Below are positions 47,287-56,651 of a stretch of DNA of 64,000 nucleotides, piece by piece. This DNA comes from DASRDS01 sp035570055. Lineage in GTDB: Bacteria; Gemmatimonadota; Gemmatimonadetes; Gemmatimonadales; Gemmatimonadaceae. Location of the stretch: contig DATMLM010000006.1 of assembly GCA_035570055.1 (NCBI GenBank), forward strand, positions 31,665 through 95,664, read 5' to 3'. Below the pieces are notes generated by a model that saw nothing but the letters and a program-made list of their open reading frames with translations, had not been told where the DNA came from and ran no database searches. Position numbers and translations under genes: made by a program. Each line of letters begins with the position of its first letter. Position 1 is the stretch's first letter.

Positions 47287-49236
47287 ATGTTTCTCAAATT
47301 AGTGTGCATGTACGCTATTGCCCACTATCTCCTCGCCGCGACGGTCGTCTCAGGCGCTGGCGGCGACACGACCAAGACCACGGCGCCCGTGCCGCCACTG
47401 CCACTATGCGACGCAGACACGCGGAACATCTCGCGCGGCGCACCCACGATCGATTTGAACAATCCGAAGTATTTCGCGCAGGTCTATGAGCGCGCGGCGA
47501 CCGAGACCGCGAAACGCATTATTTCGGTGCCGCGCGACACTCAGGTGACTGACACGATTGTCACCCCATCGGGCGACTTTCCCTGCCGGCGCGTGACCCG
47601 CAGAGTCCAGCAATATGTCTACGCCGAAGTCGACTTGGACAGTAAGATCATCATTGACTTCGACCGCCCGTGGCTCGTCGAGCACGGTGCGAACATCGAC
47701 GCGGAGATCGGGATCGAGGGAACGGTCGGGAGTCGGCAATTTCAGATTCAGGGCTATTCGGTCATTGGCCAGAAGATCCAAACCGCGAGCGTGCGGGTGC
47801 AGTCGAGTACTGGGGCGCTCGAGACAATCGGCGATATCCTGATTGGGCGTAGCGCGTTCAATTACTTCAGGCAATATCGTCGCAAGACGTCAGATACCCT
47901 GAAATTCAACGCGGTGATCGCGCGAGAGCGTCGACAAGTCGACTCGCTCGGGAAGGCGGTGGCGGGAGTCGCGGCGTTGCTCGCGTCGGCCCGTGCGCGT
48001 GTCGTCGCGCCCACGACTGACACATCCGTGACCAATGCGACGCATCGCTTGCAAAGCGATTCCGAACGAACCGTGGCGACGCAACGCATCGTCGAGGACC
48101 AACTGAATCTGGATACCCTCACCAAGGCGTATAACGACACGACCCTGGCGCTGCAGGCCCGAGACTATGCACTCAACGACAGTATCCACATCCTTGGCGC
48201 CCTCGGTGCGATGCGCGATACCAGCGCCTCCATGTTCCGGGCCGCGCTCGGCCGCCTGTTCAATCGCGATACGAGCATCATGGTCAAAGACAGCGCGATG
48301 GCGAAGATCCAGATCGACTCCCTGAGGAACATGCGCAATATCAGGATCGACTCGCTGAGGAAACCGGGCACGAAGATCATTTACGAGGATTTGACGAAGA
48401 CCTTGAACGAGCTGTACTTCGTCGTGAACGAGTACAACCCGTGCACCATCATCTACCCTGACCAACCGGATTACAACTGCAACTTGCTCGACTCGGCGAC
48501 TCGGGCGGAGTTGAACCGCCGGTTATCGAACATCTTCGTCGGCTCGCTGAAAGACGCGGACGTGCTGGTATCACAGACTGGCGCGAATGATGGGGATGAC
48601 ATCCTCATCACGATTTGGAACAACCAGAACACCCAAACAAAGCAACGGGCGTTGACGATTCGGCTGCGCGCCCGCCGGTTTGGTGTCGTGCGCCGGATCA
48701 CCGACTCCTTCCTGTTCATCAACCGCCTCGGCGCGAGCCAAACCAGCTCCAACGCGGCGATCGCCGCCGCGAGCAAGCGGGCCAGCTCGGGCACCGACAC
48801 GGCGTCGGCCAATACCGCGGACCCGGCGCAGTTCGTGCCTACCGCCGGTGTGACGTTGGGATGGACGTACTACGCACGCACCGACAAGTTCTGGCGGTTC
48901 GTGGAACCTGGGGGTGGCATCAATGTGTCGTTCCCCCAGTTCAAATCGACCATCACGTCGTTTACGCCATCGGGAACCGCCGGGACAGCGCCAACCGTTA
49001 CCGTGCAGCAGCAAGGGTCAGTCGACGTGGCGGTCGGGCCGGTTCTCACGCTGTTCGACAACGCCGTCCAAGCCACGCTCGGGTGGGATCTCACGGCACC
49101 CAAGAAGCAATTCTATTGGGGGCTCGGATTCAGCTTCATCTCGCTCGTCCAGAAAGCCGCGAACGCCGCATCAGGGCCAAAAGCCAGCACGGCGGCCACC
49201 CCGTCGAATACCCCCTCGACGGTGGTGACCCCCTAG
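47287..49236 (+). CDS. Secreted protein of unknown function, with coiled-coil middle
   Basis: The product is 649 residues. A hydrophobic N-terminus (MYAIAHYLLAATVVSGAG) looks like a signal peptide, possibly starting at the second Met. Residues 240-380 are rich in charged and Ala/Leu residues with few breaks, as in a coiled coil. The C-terminal 150 residues resemble a beta-barrel or sheet (GVTLGWTYYARTDKFWRFVE, QATLGWDLTAPKKQFYWGLG) and end in a Ser/Thr/Pro tail. An outer-membrane location is possible. The family is not recognised. Confidence 0.65.
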   Translation: MFLKLVCMYAIAHYLLAATVVSGAGGDTTKTTAPVPPLPLCDADTRNISRGAPTIDLNNPKYFAQVYERAATETAKRIISVPRDTQVTDTIVTPSGDFPCRRVTRRVQQYVYAEVDLDSKIIIDFDRPWLVEHGANIDAEIGIEGTVGSRQFQIQGYSVIGQKIQTASVRVQSSTGALETIGDILIGRSAFNYFRQYRRKTSDTLKFNAVIARERRQVDSLGKAVAGVAALLASARARVVAPTTDTSVTNATHRLQSDSERTVATQRIVEDQLNLDTLTKAYNDTTLALQARDYALNDSIHILGALGAMRDTSASMFRAALGRLFNRDTSIMVKDSAMAKIQIDSLRNMRNIRIDSLRKPGTKIIYEDLTKTLNELYFVVNEYNPCTIIYPDQPDYNCNLLDSATRAELNRRLSNIFVGSLKDADVLVSQTGANDGDDILITIWNNQNTQTKQRALTIRLRARRFGVVRRITDSFLFINRLGASQTSSNAAIAAASKRASSGTDTASANTADPAQFVPTAGVTLGWTYYARTDKFWRFVEPGGGINVSFPQFKSTITSFTPSGTAGTAPTVTVQQQGSVDVAVGPVLTLFDNAVQATLGWDLTAPKKQFYWGLGFSFISLVQKAANAASGPKASTAATPSNTPSTVVTP

Positions 49237-49275
49237 CGTACTGGGCGCTGGCGGGCAGGGTAAGCACGCCGTACG

Positions 49276-51690
49276 TTGGGTCGCACGTTCACGCGCACCT
49301 TTCGCCGGACCGACGTCGGAATCTTCCTCCTCGCGCTCGGGACCCTGCTCCTCGAGCTCGCCTTGACGCGCGTATTGTCCGTCGCGCTCTGGTACCACTT
49401 CGGATTCCTGGTGATCTCGACGGCGCTGCTGGGCTTCGGCGCCTCCGGGGTCGCCCTCGCCATGTGGACGTCTCTGCGGGAGCGTGCGCCGCTCGACCGC
49501 GCCGTGGCGGCCCTGTCTCTCGCCTTCGGCATCGTCACTCTGGCGAGCTTCTGGCTCCTGCAACGCATTCCGTTCGATCCGTTCAGCCTGTACACGGACC
49601 GGCGCCAGTTGCTCTTCATGCCGCTGTACTACGTGATTATCGCCGCGCCGTTCTTCTGCTCCGGGCTCGCCATCGCGCTCCTCTTGTCGAGGGCGAGCGC
49701 GGACGTCAACCGCCTCTATGCGTTCGATCTGCTGGGCGCCGGCGCGGGCTGTGTCGCGATCACGTTCGTGATGCCCGCGGTCGGTGGCTCGGGCGCTGTC
49801 GCCGTCGCGGCGGCGGTCGCGTTCCTCGCGGCCGTCGTGTTCGGCGCGCGGCAGGCACCGCGCATCGCCGTCGCGAGCGCGGTGTGCGCGGGCGCGGCGC
49901 TGATCGTGGCGCACGACGCGGATCGCGTGCTGCCGATCGCGATCACGCCGAACAAGCGAGCGCCGAAGGAGAAGCCGCTCTACACGGCGTGGAACACGAT
50001 GTCGCGGATCGACGTGTACCAATTTCAGAAGCATCGGCTGCTGCTGTTCGATGCCGGCACGGCGGCCACAAGCATGGACGATCTGAGCAGCGGAGTCCGA
50101 GCGTACCTCGCGCAGCCGGAGGACACGACCGATTTCGATTCCGGGCTCGCGTACGTGGGGAAGGTACGGCCGCGCGTCCTCATCATCGGCTCGGGCGCGG
50201 GAGGCGAGGTGCTGGATGCCCTCCGATACGGCGCGTCGTCGATCACCGCGGTCGAGGTCAACCCGATCGTGACCGACGTCGTCACGCACCGCATGCGGGA
50301 CTACTGGGGCGGGTTGTTCGAGCAACCCGAGGTGCGCATCGTGACGGACGAGGGGCGGAGCTTCGTCCGCCGATCGCGCGAACAGTACGATGCCATCATT
50401 TCGGAGCACACGATCAGCAACGCCGCGATCGCGTCGGGCGCGCTCAGCCTGGCCGAGAACTATGTGCTGACGCGCGAGGCGTTCGAGGACTATCTCGATC
50501 ATCTCTCGGCCGACGGCGTGATCTTCTTCACGCGGCCCGAGGCGCAGATTCCCCGGCTCGTCGCGACCGCGCGCGAGATCTTCGCGCGCCGCGGCCTCGG
50601 CGACCCGGCCTCGCACGTGTATGCATTCCGGCAAACCGACGAACCCGGACGTCTCTCGTTCGTCGCCGGATTCGTGCTCAAGAAATCCGCGCTGACCGGG
50701 TCGGAGGTGCAAGAGATCGGACGGCGGCTCGGCGTGACGCCCGACGGCTCGGGCGGACGGCGGACCCAGATCCTGTACTCGCCGTTTGCGCCGCGGGCCA
50801 GCACGATCTACGACTCGCTGCTCACCGCACCCGATATCACACGCGTCTATGCCGGTTCCCCCGTTGAGCTCGAACCGGCCACGGACGACCGGCCGTTCTT
50901 CAACCAGCACGCACGGTGGGGGAGCCTGGGACTCGGCGCCATCCGCGACGTGCTGTCGCAGCGACGGATGGGCCGAATGGCGCTCGAAGATCGGCCGGTC
51001 GCCGAAGTCACGCTCATCCTGCTGCTCGCGCAGTCGGTCGTGATCGCGGCTGTGCTCATCCTCCTGCCGCTCGCGCGTTTCGGCCGCGAGGGCCTCGCCG
51101 TGCCCGATCGGTGGCGATACCTCACCTACTTCGCCGCGCTCGGCCTCGGATTTATTCTGGCCGAGATCGCCCTGCTCCAGCGCTTCGTGCTCTTCCTGGG
51201 GCAACCGATCTATTCATTCGCGATCATCCTCGGGAGCTTGCTCATCTTCACGGGCGTGGGGTCGGCGCTCGCCGGCCGTATCACGTCGCCGCCGCGCCGC
51301 GCGCTCGCGTGGGTGCTGCCCGTGGTGATTGCCGTGCTGCTGGCGACGGCGATCGTCACTCCCGCGGTGTTTCGCATGGCGCTCGGACTCCCATTCTTCG
51401 CGCGAGCCGTCGTGGCAGTCGCGGTCGTCGCGCCACTCGGCGTCGCGCTCGGCGCGCCGTTCCCGACCGGCTTGCGCATCGCCGCGCACGATGCATCCGC
51501 GATCGTTGCTTGGGCGTGGGGTGTCAACGGCTTTTTCACCGTCATCGGCTCCGTGGCCGCGATGATCCTCGGCATGGCCTTCGGATTTACGACGGTGATC
51601 GTCCTCGCCGGCGCGTGTTACGTCATCGCGTTGATCGCGCTCGGGCAACGGCGCGATCAACGCGACAGTGAAGTGCTCCCGCCGGTCTAG
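49276..51690 (+). CDS. Membrane-bound spermidine-synthase-like methyltransferase-fold protein
   Basis: The product is 804 residues with a TTG start at 49276. Residues 1-210 hold about six membrane helices (IFLLALGTLLLELALTRVLS). The central domain (about 280-480) has a Rossmann nucleotide-binding site (VLIIGSGAGGEVLDALRYGA, TAVEVNPIV) as in spermidine synthases. The C-terminal 230 residues hold about seven more helices. Such fusions of a spermidine-synthase domain with membrane helices are widespread but without a known reaction. It overlaps the convergent lipoprotein gene by 4 bases. Confidence 0.8.
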   Translation: MGRTFTRTFRRTDVGIFLLALGTLLLELALTRVLSVALWYHFGFLVISTALLGFGASGVALAMWTSLRERAPLDRAVAALSLAFGIVTLASFWLLQRIPFDPFSLYTDRRQLLFMPLYYVIIAAPFFCSGLAIALLLSRASADVNRLYAFDLLGAGAGCVAITFVMPAVGGSGAVAVAAAVAFLAAVVFGARQAPRIAVASAVCAGAALIVAHDADRVLPIAITPNKRAPKEKPLYTAWNTMSRIDVYQFQKHRLLLFDAGTAATSMDDLSSGVRAYLAQPEDTTDFDSGLAYVGKVRPRVLIIGSGAGGEVLDALRYGASSITAVEVNPIVTDVVTHRMRDYWGGLFEQPEVRIVTDEGRSFVRRSREQYDAIISEHTISNAAIASGALSLAENYVLTREAFEDYLDHLSADGVIFFTRPEAQIPRLVATAREIFARRGLGDPASHVYAFRQTDEPGRLSFVAGFVLKKSALTGSEVQEIGRRLGVTPDGSGGRRTQILYSPFAPRASTIYDSLLTAPDITRVYAGSPVELEPATDDRPFFNQHARWGSLGLGAIRDVLSQRRMGRMALEDRPVAEVTLILLLAQSVVIAAVLILLPLARFGREGLAVPDRWRYLTYFAALGLGFILAEIALLQRFVLFLGQPIYSFAIILGSLLIFTGVGSALAGRITSPPRRALAWVLPVVIAVLLATAIVTPAVFRMALGLPFFARAVVAVAVVAPLGVALGAPFPTGLRIAAHDASAIVAWAWGVNGFFTVIGSVAAMILGMAFGFTTVIVLAGACYVIALIALGQRRDQRDSEVLPPV

Positions 51691-52439
51691 TGGGCGCGAA
51701 GAATACCGTGCCGCAGCGCGCGCACGCGCTCGAACGTGGTGCCGTGCGTCGCCTGCAGACGCACCCCGCTGATCACCGTCGAGGTCAGGTCGATATCCTG
51801 ATACTGCGTCGCGACGCCGGCCGCGGGCTGGAAGTGCAAGTGGCCGCCGATGGTGGCGCTGGCCGGCGTGCAGGTGGTGTTGGCTGGATCGTACGTCGGA
51901 GCGAACGAGTACACGTGCGTGACCGAAATGTTCGTCGCGCACGATGACGACTTGACGGTCGGAGCGGCGGTGACGGTCGATGAGTCGGCGCCGCTTTCAG
52001 GACCCGACGAGAGAATGAACAGTCCCGCCTCCAGTGCCGGCAAGCTGGTTGCGCTCGCCTCGGCGAGCATGAAGGCTGACGCGACCGTGTCGGCCCACAT
52101 CGAGATAAAGACCTCCGAGTCCGATTGCGCGGAATCGACGAAGATCGCCGCGTTTGCGTACCACGTCTGAGCGACGCCGCTGGCGCTGACGCCGATCTTG
52201 GTCGGCAGCTGCCCGTACGCGATCGGGCCATCAAGGATGCTGATGAGCTCCGCGTCGATGCTGTCGGCACCGGTACCGGCGGCGAGGTGTGTGCCGGCGA
52301 GCGCATCATAGTACGCGGCGACCTGGGCCGGCGATTGTGCCTTGGGGCTCGTACTGCTGCTGCCGCACGCGGTGAGGAGCAATGCGGTTGCTCCCGCGAT
52401 CGCCGTGCCGAGTGCCGATGTCCAACGCGAGTGAGTCAT
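51687..52439 (-). CDS. Lipoprotein of unknown function
   Basis: The product is 250 residues from the ATG at 52439. The signal MTHSRWTSALGTAIAGATAL continues into LLTAC, a clear lipobox, followed by a Ser/Gly tether. The mature part is a mixed helical and beta protein with two cysteines (KSSSCATN and NTTCTPA). No known domain is recognised. An in-frame start 15 codons earlier exists but lacks a signal peptide. Confidence 0.7.
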   Translation of the reverse strand: MTHSRWTSALGTAIAGATALLLTACGSSSTSPKAQSPAQVAAYYDALAGTHLAAGTGADSIDAELISILDGPIAYGQLPTKIGVSASGVAQTWYANAAIFVDSAQSDSEVFISMWADTVASAFMLAEASATSLPALEAGLFILSSGPESGADSSTVTAAPTVKSSSCATNISVTHVYSFAPTYDPANTTCTPASATIGGHLHFQPAAGVATQYQDIDLTSTVISGVRLQATHGTTFERVRALRHGILRAH

Positions 52440-52545
52440 GACGGGTGCTGCTCCGCGTGAAAGGCTGAATGAGAGGTCAGTCACGAGGGAGACGCGTCAC
52501 ACGCCGGAACGTCAGCGAAACTCGACGGGGACAAACCGTCCCTAC

Positions 52546-53475
52546 CTATTTGACGTCCGGGTACTCCTGAACGGTCAGGGGCTTCGCGACGGCGGCCGCG
52601 AGGATCGGAGCGACGCGATCGAGCGCATCCGTCTGGTCGCCATTGGCGATCGCCACGCTCACTTGATGTCGGCCCAGGAACAGGGCCTTCAGCGACAGCG
52701 ACGACGATCCGGAGAATTGTGCTGGCGTGAGCCGCGTGAGGATGACCTGTTGTATCTCTTCGATGGGGATGCGTACGCTTCGATCCTCGGCGCGAATGAT
52801 CAAGGCGCCGTCGCGCGTTCCTACCACGACGGTGTCTCGGGCTCCCGCAACGCGATTTCTCCGGGTGTATTCGGGGGATGCACAGACCAGTGTGTACCCG
52901 GGTGCGGAGGTGAACAGCTCCTGCAGGGGCTGGGCGGCGTCCTCGGTCGGATGAGCGAACGGAAAGTCCGGCCGCACGTAGATCTTGGCGTCCGTCCACA
53001 AGTACGGGTTGTGTCCCTCGTACACGTTGCTGTACATCGCATTCTTTTCTTTGGGCCATGCGATCGCGCGAATCGTGAAGAGTCCGATCCGCCAGCAGCG
53101 CTCGAACGCATTGCTGGCTGACGCGTTCTGACCTTGGCCGAAGACCGCCGTCAGCTGGTCCACCGCCCGATCGAAATTCGTTTTCATGTCGTCGGTCGGA
53201 TGGAACTCGTGGACGTACGTCGTGGGCGGGAGGTCGAAGTTGACGTCTCGACTCACCGGCACCTTCCAGATCGGCCCGAACCCGGCGAACGGTTGCGTCA
53301 ATTGAAAGGGCAGCACGACGACCGACGGCACGCCCCAATCGAGCTCTTGGGGAAACCGCACCGCGATATCGCGGACGGTCGCGGTGAAATCGAATCCACA
53401 GGACTCGAATAGCGCCAGCAGCTGTGGCTCGCTCGTCACCATATCGGATCTGGCAATATTTCCCGGTGATAGCAT
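52546..53475 (-). CDS. Soluble protein of unknown function
   Basis: The product is 309 residues from the ATG at 53475, or 298 from the ATG at 53442 (MVTSEPQLLALFES). No signal peptide or membrane helix is seen. The protein reads as a mixed fold with conserved-looking aromatic parts (VYEGHNPYLWTDAKIYVRP, VSVAIANGDQTDALDRV). The last 110 residues resemble a small PH-like or stress-antiphage domain (DGALIIRAEDRSVRIPIEEI), but this is a weak impression. The start is 8 bases from the divergent cupredoxin gene. Confidence 0.65.
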   Translation of the reverse strand: MLSPGNIARSDMVTSEPQLLALFESCGFDFTATVRDIAVRFPQELDWGVPSVVVLPFQLTQPFAGFGPIWKVPVSRDVNFDLPPTTYVHEFHPTDDMKTNFDRAVDQLTAVFGQGQNASASNAFERCWRIGLFTIRAIAWPKEKNAMYSNVYEGHNPYLWTDAKIYVRPDFPFAHPTEDAAQPLQELFTSAPGYTLVCASPEYTRRNRVAGARDTVVVGTRDGALIIRAEDRSVRIPIEEIQQVILTRLTPAQFSGSSSLSLKALFLGRHQVSVAIANGDQTDALDRVAPILAAAVAKPLTVQEYPDVK

Positions 53476-53483
53476 ATTGCTTC

Positions 53484-53843
53484 ATGCAAGTGACGCGACC
53501 GCTGGTTCACCTCGCGATCATCGCCAGCGCTGCCCTCGCGGCGGCGTGCGGCAGCAGCACGGCACCTGGCGGCGTCCACTCCGTGGTCATCGATGCCGAC
53601 CCCGCACTCGTGTTCAAGCCGACGCCGGATACCGTTGCGTCCGGCGACACCGTGCAATTCGCGTGGCATTCTGTCCCGCACAACGTGGTCTGGGACGCCA
53701 CACCAACCGCCGTGGCGAACATCGGGGGCGGCGACACGGGCTATACGAGCGGGGACTCGAGCCGCGTGCTCACTGTGCCAGGGACGTATGCGTATCATTG
53801 CGACATTCACGAGGGCATGACCGGCGTCATCGTCGTACAATAG
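53484..53843 (+). CDS. Cupredoxin-domain lipoprotein (plastocyanin-like)
   Basis: The product is 119 residues from the ATG at 53484. A lipoprotein signal (LVHLAIIASAALAAAC) leads to a single cupredoxin domain. Copper ligands are H in WHSVPHNVVW and the cluster YHCDIHEGM, giving Cys, His and Met. It likely carries electrons at the outer face of the membrane. The last 17 bases overlap the convergent membrane-protein gene. Confidence 0.85.
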   Translation: MQVTRPLVHLAIIASAALAAACGSSTAPGGVHSVVIDADPALVFKPTPDTVASGDTVQFAWHSVPHNVVWDATPTAVANIGGGDTGYTSGDSSRVLTVPGTYAYHCDIHEGMTGVIVVQ

Positions 53844-54150
53844 CCGGACGAAAGAGGAAATAGGCAAAGAGCACGAAGATCGCGCCATGGATCACCAACT
53901 GTCGTGGTGAATTGAAGCGGATGGCGACGTGAAACGCCATCCACGCCATGACGACCCAGCGCGCCCAGCTCTTGCCGCGCAGGAGGAACGCGCCACCGAC
54001 GACGGCCACGAGCTCGGTCGCGAGGACCCACGGATTCTCGCCTTCGAGCGCGTGCCGCGGCTTCGCTTCGTACAAATGGAGCACGAAGCCGCTCACGCCC
54101 ACCACCACCAGTAACCAGCCGATGATCGTCACGGCCAGCGGACGCTTCAT
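53827..54150 (-). CDS. Small four-helix membrane protein
   Basis: The product is 107 residues from the ATG at 54150. It has about four hydrophobic helices (PLAVTIIGWLLVVVGVSGFV, WVLATELVAVVGGAFLL, WARWVVMAWMAFHVAI, LVIHGAIFVLFAYFLF). It overlaps the upstream methyltransferase stop by ATGA, so the two are cotranslated. The function is unknown. Confidence 0.75.
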   Translation of the reverse strand: MKRPLAVTIIGWLLVVVGVSGFVLHLYEAKPRHALEGENPWVLATELVAVVGGAFLLRGKSWARWVVMAWMAFHVAIRFNSPRQLVIHGAIFVLFAYFLFRPAIVRR

Positions 54151-54965
54151 ACCGCTTGGCACGTGCCCATGACGAGCCGCACGCGTCCCTCCATAAGGTT
54201 ACGGCCAAGATTCGCCGCCATCTCGCGCATGCGCTCACCCATGACCGTTCCGAGTGTGAGCGCGTTGACCTGTCTCATCTGCTCTTGCTGCCGCGCAATC
54301 CACTCCACACCTATTGGCGTGATGTCGTCGAAGGCGAGCATGCGAAAGCCCGCATCCTCCAAAGCGGCGATGGTCGTCTGCTTGGTAAGAAGCGTGCTCG
54401 ATGAGGCTGTCTCGGCCCAGGGCACAGGATACAGTGGTGCGCCACCCGTGTCGGGCAGGTACGGATCGTAAAAGGCGAATGTCCCGCCCGTTTTCAGTAC
54501 GCGCCGGAGCTCGCGATAGAGCGGGACCCTTGCCGGGATGTTCATGACCACATGCTGGCTCCAGACGACATCGAAGCTGCCATCCTCGAATGGCAGCTCG
54601 ACGATATTGCCAACGCGGTAACTCACTGTGTCGCTGAGGCCGGCGCGGTCCGCTAGGAGGGTGGCGACAGCCACATAGGCCGGAGTGAGATCCACTCCAG
54701 TGATGTGACAACCGATGGTCTCGGCGAGAAAGCGGGACGGACCGCCGAGCCCGGATCCAGCATCGAGCACGTGCATGCCACGCGTGATGCGCGCGCGCTT
54801 CGCCAGTTCCGCTGTCGCCGCCAGACCCCCCACATGAAATTGATCGAAGGCCGCCAGCTTCTCCGCTGTCAGCGGCGGCTCCATGGCGTCGATGGCACGA
54901 GTGACTGTGGCGAGCAGCGCCGTCTGGTCCGGTATCCCGGCCTGGTAGTGGTCGCGAACGGTCAT
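54147..54965 (-). CDS. SAM-dependent methyltransferase (class I, small-molecule type)
   Basis: The product is 272 residues. The SAM motif I is MHVLDAGSGLGGPSRFLAE, followed by ITGVDLTPAYVAVA, and post-I/II motifs (VVWSQHVVMNIPARVPLYRE). The helical N-terminal cap and overall layout resemble ubiquinone/menaquinone or sarcosine methyltransferases. The substrate is unknown. It is divergent from the GlxA-type regulator, only 16 bases away, which may control it. Confidence 0.85.
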   Translation of the reverse strand: MTVRDHYQAGIPDQTALLATVTRAIDAMEPPLTAEKLAAFDQFHVGGLAATAELAKRARITRGMHVLDAGSGLGGPSRFLAETIGCHITGVDLTPAYVAVATLLADRAGLSDTVSYRVGNIVELPFEDGSFDVVWSQHVVMNIPARVPLYRELRRVLKTGGTFAFYDPYLPDTGGAPLYPVPWAETASSSTLLTKQTTIAALEDAGFRMLAFDDITPIGVEWIARQQEQMRQVNALTLGTVMGERMREMAANLGRNLMEGRVRLVMGTCQAV

Positions 54966-54981
54966 GCGATACTTTTGAGTG

Positions 54982-55962
54982 ATGGACAGTCAACGTCACA
55001 TTGTGATCGTGGCGGTACCTCCAGTACGAATACTCGATGTGTTCGGTCCGGCGGAAGTGTTCGGCGATGCCAACCGTCAGCACGGCGGCGATCCGGCATA
55101 TCAGGTCACGATCATCTCGGGTGGGCCGGATCGCGTGGTCGCGAGCGAGATCATCTCGCCGGTCCACGCGGACCACACGTACCGGGAGTACCGCGGCCCG
55201 ATCGATACCCTGCTCATCGCCGGCGGCACCGGCGCGAGCGAGATGCGGTATGAGCGAGGGTTTTTGGATTGGCTCAGACTCGCGAGCCGCGATGCGCGAC
55301 GCTTTGGCTCGGTCTGTACCGGTGCACTGGTCCTGGCAGACGCTGGCTTGTTGGACGGGAGACGCGCGACGACGCATTGGAACTGGTGTCGGCAACTCGC
55401 CCGCGATTACCCTCGCGTCACGGTCGACCCCAACCCCATCTACGTCCGCGACGGCAACTGCTACACGTCAGCGGGGGTAACCGCGGGCATCGATCTGAGC
55501 CTGGCACTGGTCGAGGATGATTTGGGCCGCGCGGTCGCGCTCCAAGTTGCGCGAATGATGGTGGTGTTCTTGCGGCGCCCCTCAGGGCAGTCGCAGTTCA
55601 GCGCCACGCTCGCGGCGCAAACCGCCGAGAGCCGCCCGCTCGGCGAGCTGCTGGCGTGGCTCCCGGACAACCTGCGGCGCGACCTCACGGTCGCCCAGCT
55701 CGCGCGCCGAGCCGCGATGAGTCCGCGCAATTTCGCCCGGCTGTTCCGGCAGGAGGTCGGCAAGACGCCGGCGAGACACATCGAAGATCTGCGTATCGAG
55801 GCGGCGCGCCGTCAGCTGGAGTCGACGTCACGGAGCCTCTCCGAAGTCGCCACCGCCAGCGGGTTCACCAGCGCAGAGGTGCTGCGTCGCGTATTCGCGC
55901 GACGGTTGCGAACCACACCCGGCCAGTACCGCGACTCGTTCGGCCGGCGCGGGATCCGCTAG
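54982..55962 (+). CDS. GlxA-type transcriptional regulator (DJ-1/PfpI plus AraC domains)
   Basis: The product is about 326 residues. Residues 1-180 are a DJ-1/PfpI-like sensor (VIVAVPPVRILDVFGPAEVF, GSVCTGALVLADAGLL with the cysteine elbow, TSAGVTAGIDLSLALVEDD). Residues 215-320 are an AraC DNA-binding domain (LARRAAMSPRNFARLFRQEV, ATASGFTSAEVLRRVFARRL). A GTG three bases upstream is an equal start. The divergent methyltransferase gene is the likely target. Confidence 0.9.
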   Translation: MDSQRHIVIVAVPPVRILDVFGPAEVFGDANRQHGGDPAYQVTIISGGPDRVVASEIISPVHADHTYREYRGPIDTLLIAGGTGASEMRYERGFLDWLRLASRDARRFGSVCTGALVLADAGLLDGRRATTHWNWCRQLARDYPRVTVDPNPIYVRDGNCYTSAGVTAGIDLSLALVEDDLGRAVALQVARMMVVFLRRPSGQSQFSATLAAQTAESRPLGELLAWLPDNLRRDLTVAQLARRAAMSPRNFARLFRQEVGKTPARHIEDLRIEAARRQLESTSRSLSEVATASGFTSAEVLRRVFARRLRTTPGQYRDSFGRRGIR

Positions 55963-56033
55963 TTGGCAGCAATCGTGGGCTCGTTGTCAGGAAAAGCTCT
56001 CCGAGATGCGAGCGCGCCCGTCTAACGTACGGC

Positions 56034-56651
56034 ATGTCGAACATCACGCCGTTGCTGGAGCGCAATAAGGCGTTCGCCACGAGCGGGACGTGGCGGAACA
56101 CTCCGCGCTTGCCGTTCCTCCCCTTCAAGGGTCTGTACGTGATCACGTGCATCGATCCGCGGACCGACCCTGCAGAGTTTCTTGGGCTGCGGTTCGCCGA
56201 TGCCATCGTCGCCCGGACGGTGGGCGGCCGCGTCACGGACGCCGTGATCCAGGACCTCTCGTACATTGGCTACCTCGTGGAGACCAAGGCGCCGGAGGGG
56301 CCCTACTTCGAAGCCGTCGTCATCCACCATACGGACTGCGGGAGCCGACTGCTCGAGGATCCAGGGCTCCGTCATGGCTTCGCGCAGCGCTCGGGCTATG
56401 ACGAAGACATGCTCGCGCGTCTCCCGGCGACTATGCCGGCCGAGACGGTTCGCTCTGACGTGCGAAAGATTCTCGCTGCGCCTCAGATTTCGCCATGCAT
56501 CACGGTTTCGGGGATGGTGTACGACACGGCGACGGGACTGCTGGAGATGGTGGCCGACCCGGCGCACCCGGGTCAGGTGAACCGCGTGGTTCGCCACAGC
56601 GTTGTCGCCCAGACCGCGAACAGCGAGAGAGAGACGGCGACGAGTAGGTAG
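56034..56651 (+). CDS. Beta-class carbonic anhydrase-like protein
   Basis: The product is 205 residues. Zinc motifs of the beta class are visible: TCIDPRTDP (Cys-x-Asp-x-Arg) and VIHHTDCGSRLL (His-x-x-Cys). ARTVGGRVTDAVIQDLSYI lies between them, as in the family. It interconverts carbon dioxide and bicarbonate. The C-terminal part (SPCITVSGMVYDTATGLLEM) is also typical. The final 79 bases overlap the convergent transporter gene, the longest such overlap in the window. Confidence 0.9.
   Translation: MSNITPLLERNKAFATSGTWRNTPRLPFLPFKGLYVITCIDPRTDPAEFLGLRFADAIVARTVGGRVTDAVIQDLSYIGYLVETKAPEGPYFEAVVIHHTDCGSRLLEDPGLRHGFAQRSGYDEDMLARLPATMPAETVRSDVRKILAAPQISPCITVSGMVYDTATGLLEMVADPAHPGQVNRVVRHSVVAQTANSERETATSR

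Noticed and set aside
49171..51204. Leftward open frame of 677 codons over the spermidine-synthase-like gene
   Set aside because: Shadow of a gene with membrane helices and a clear Rossmann site.
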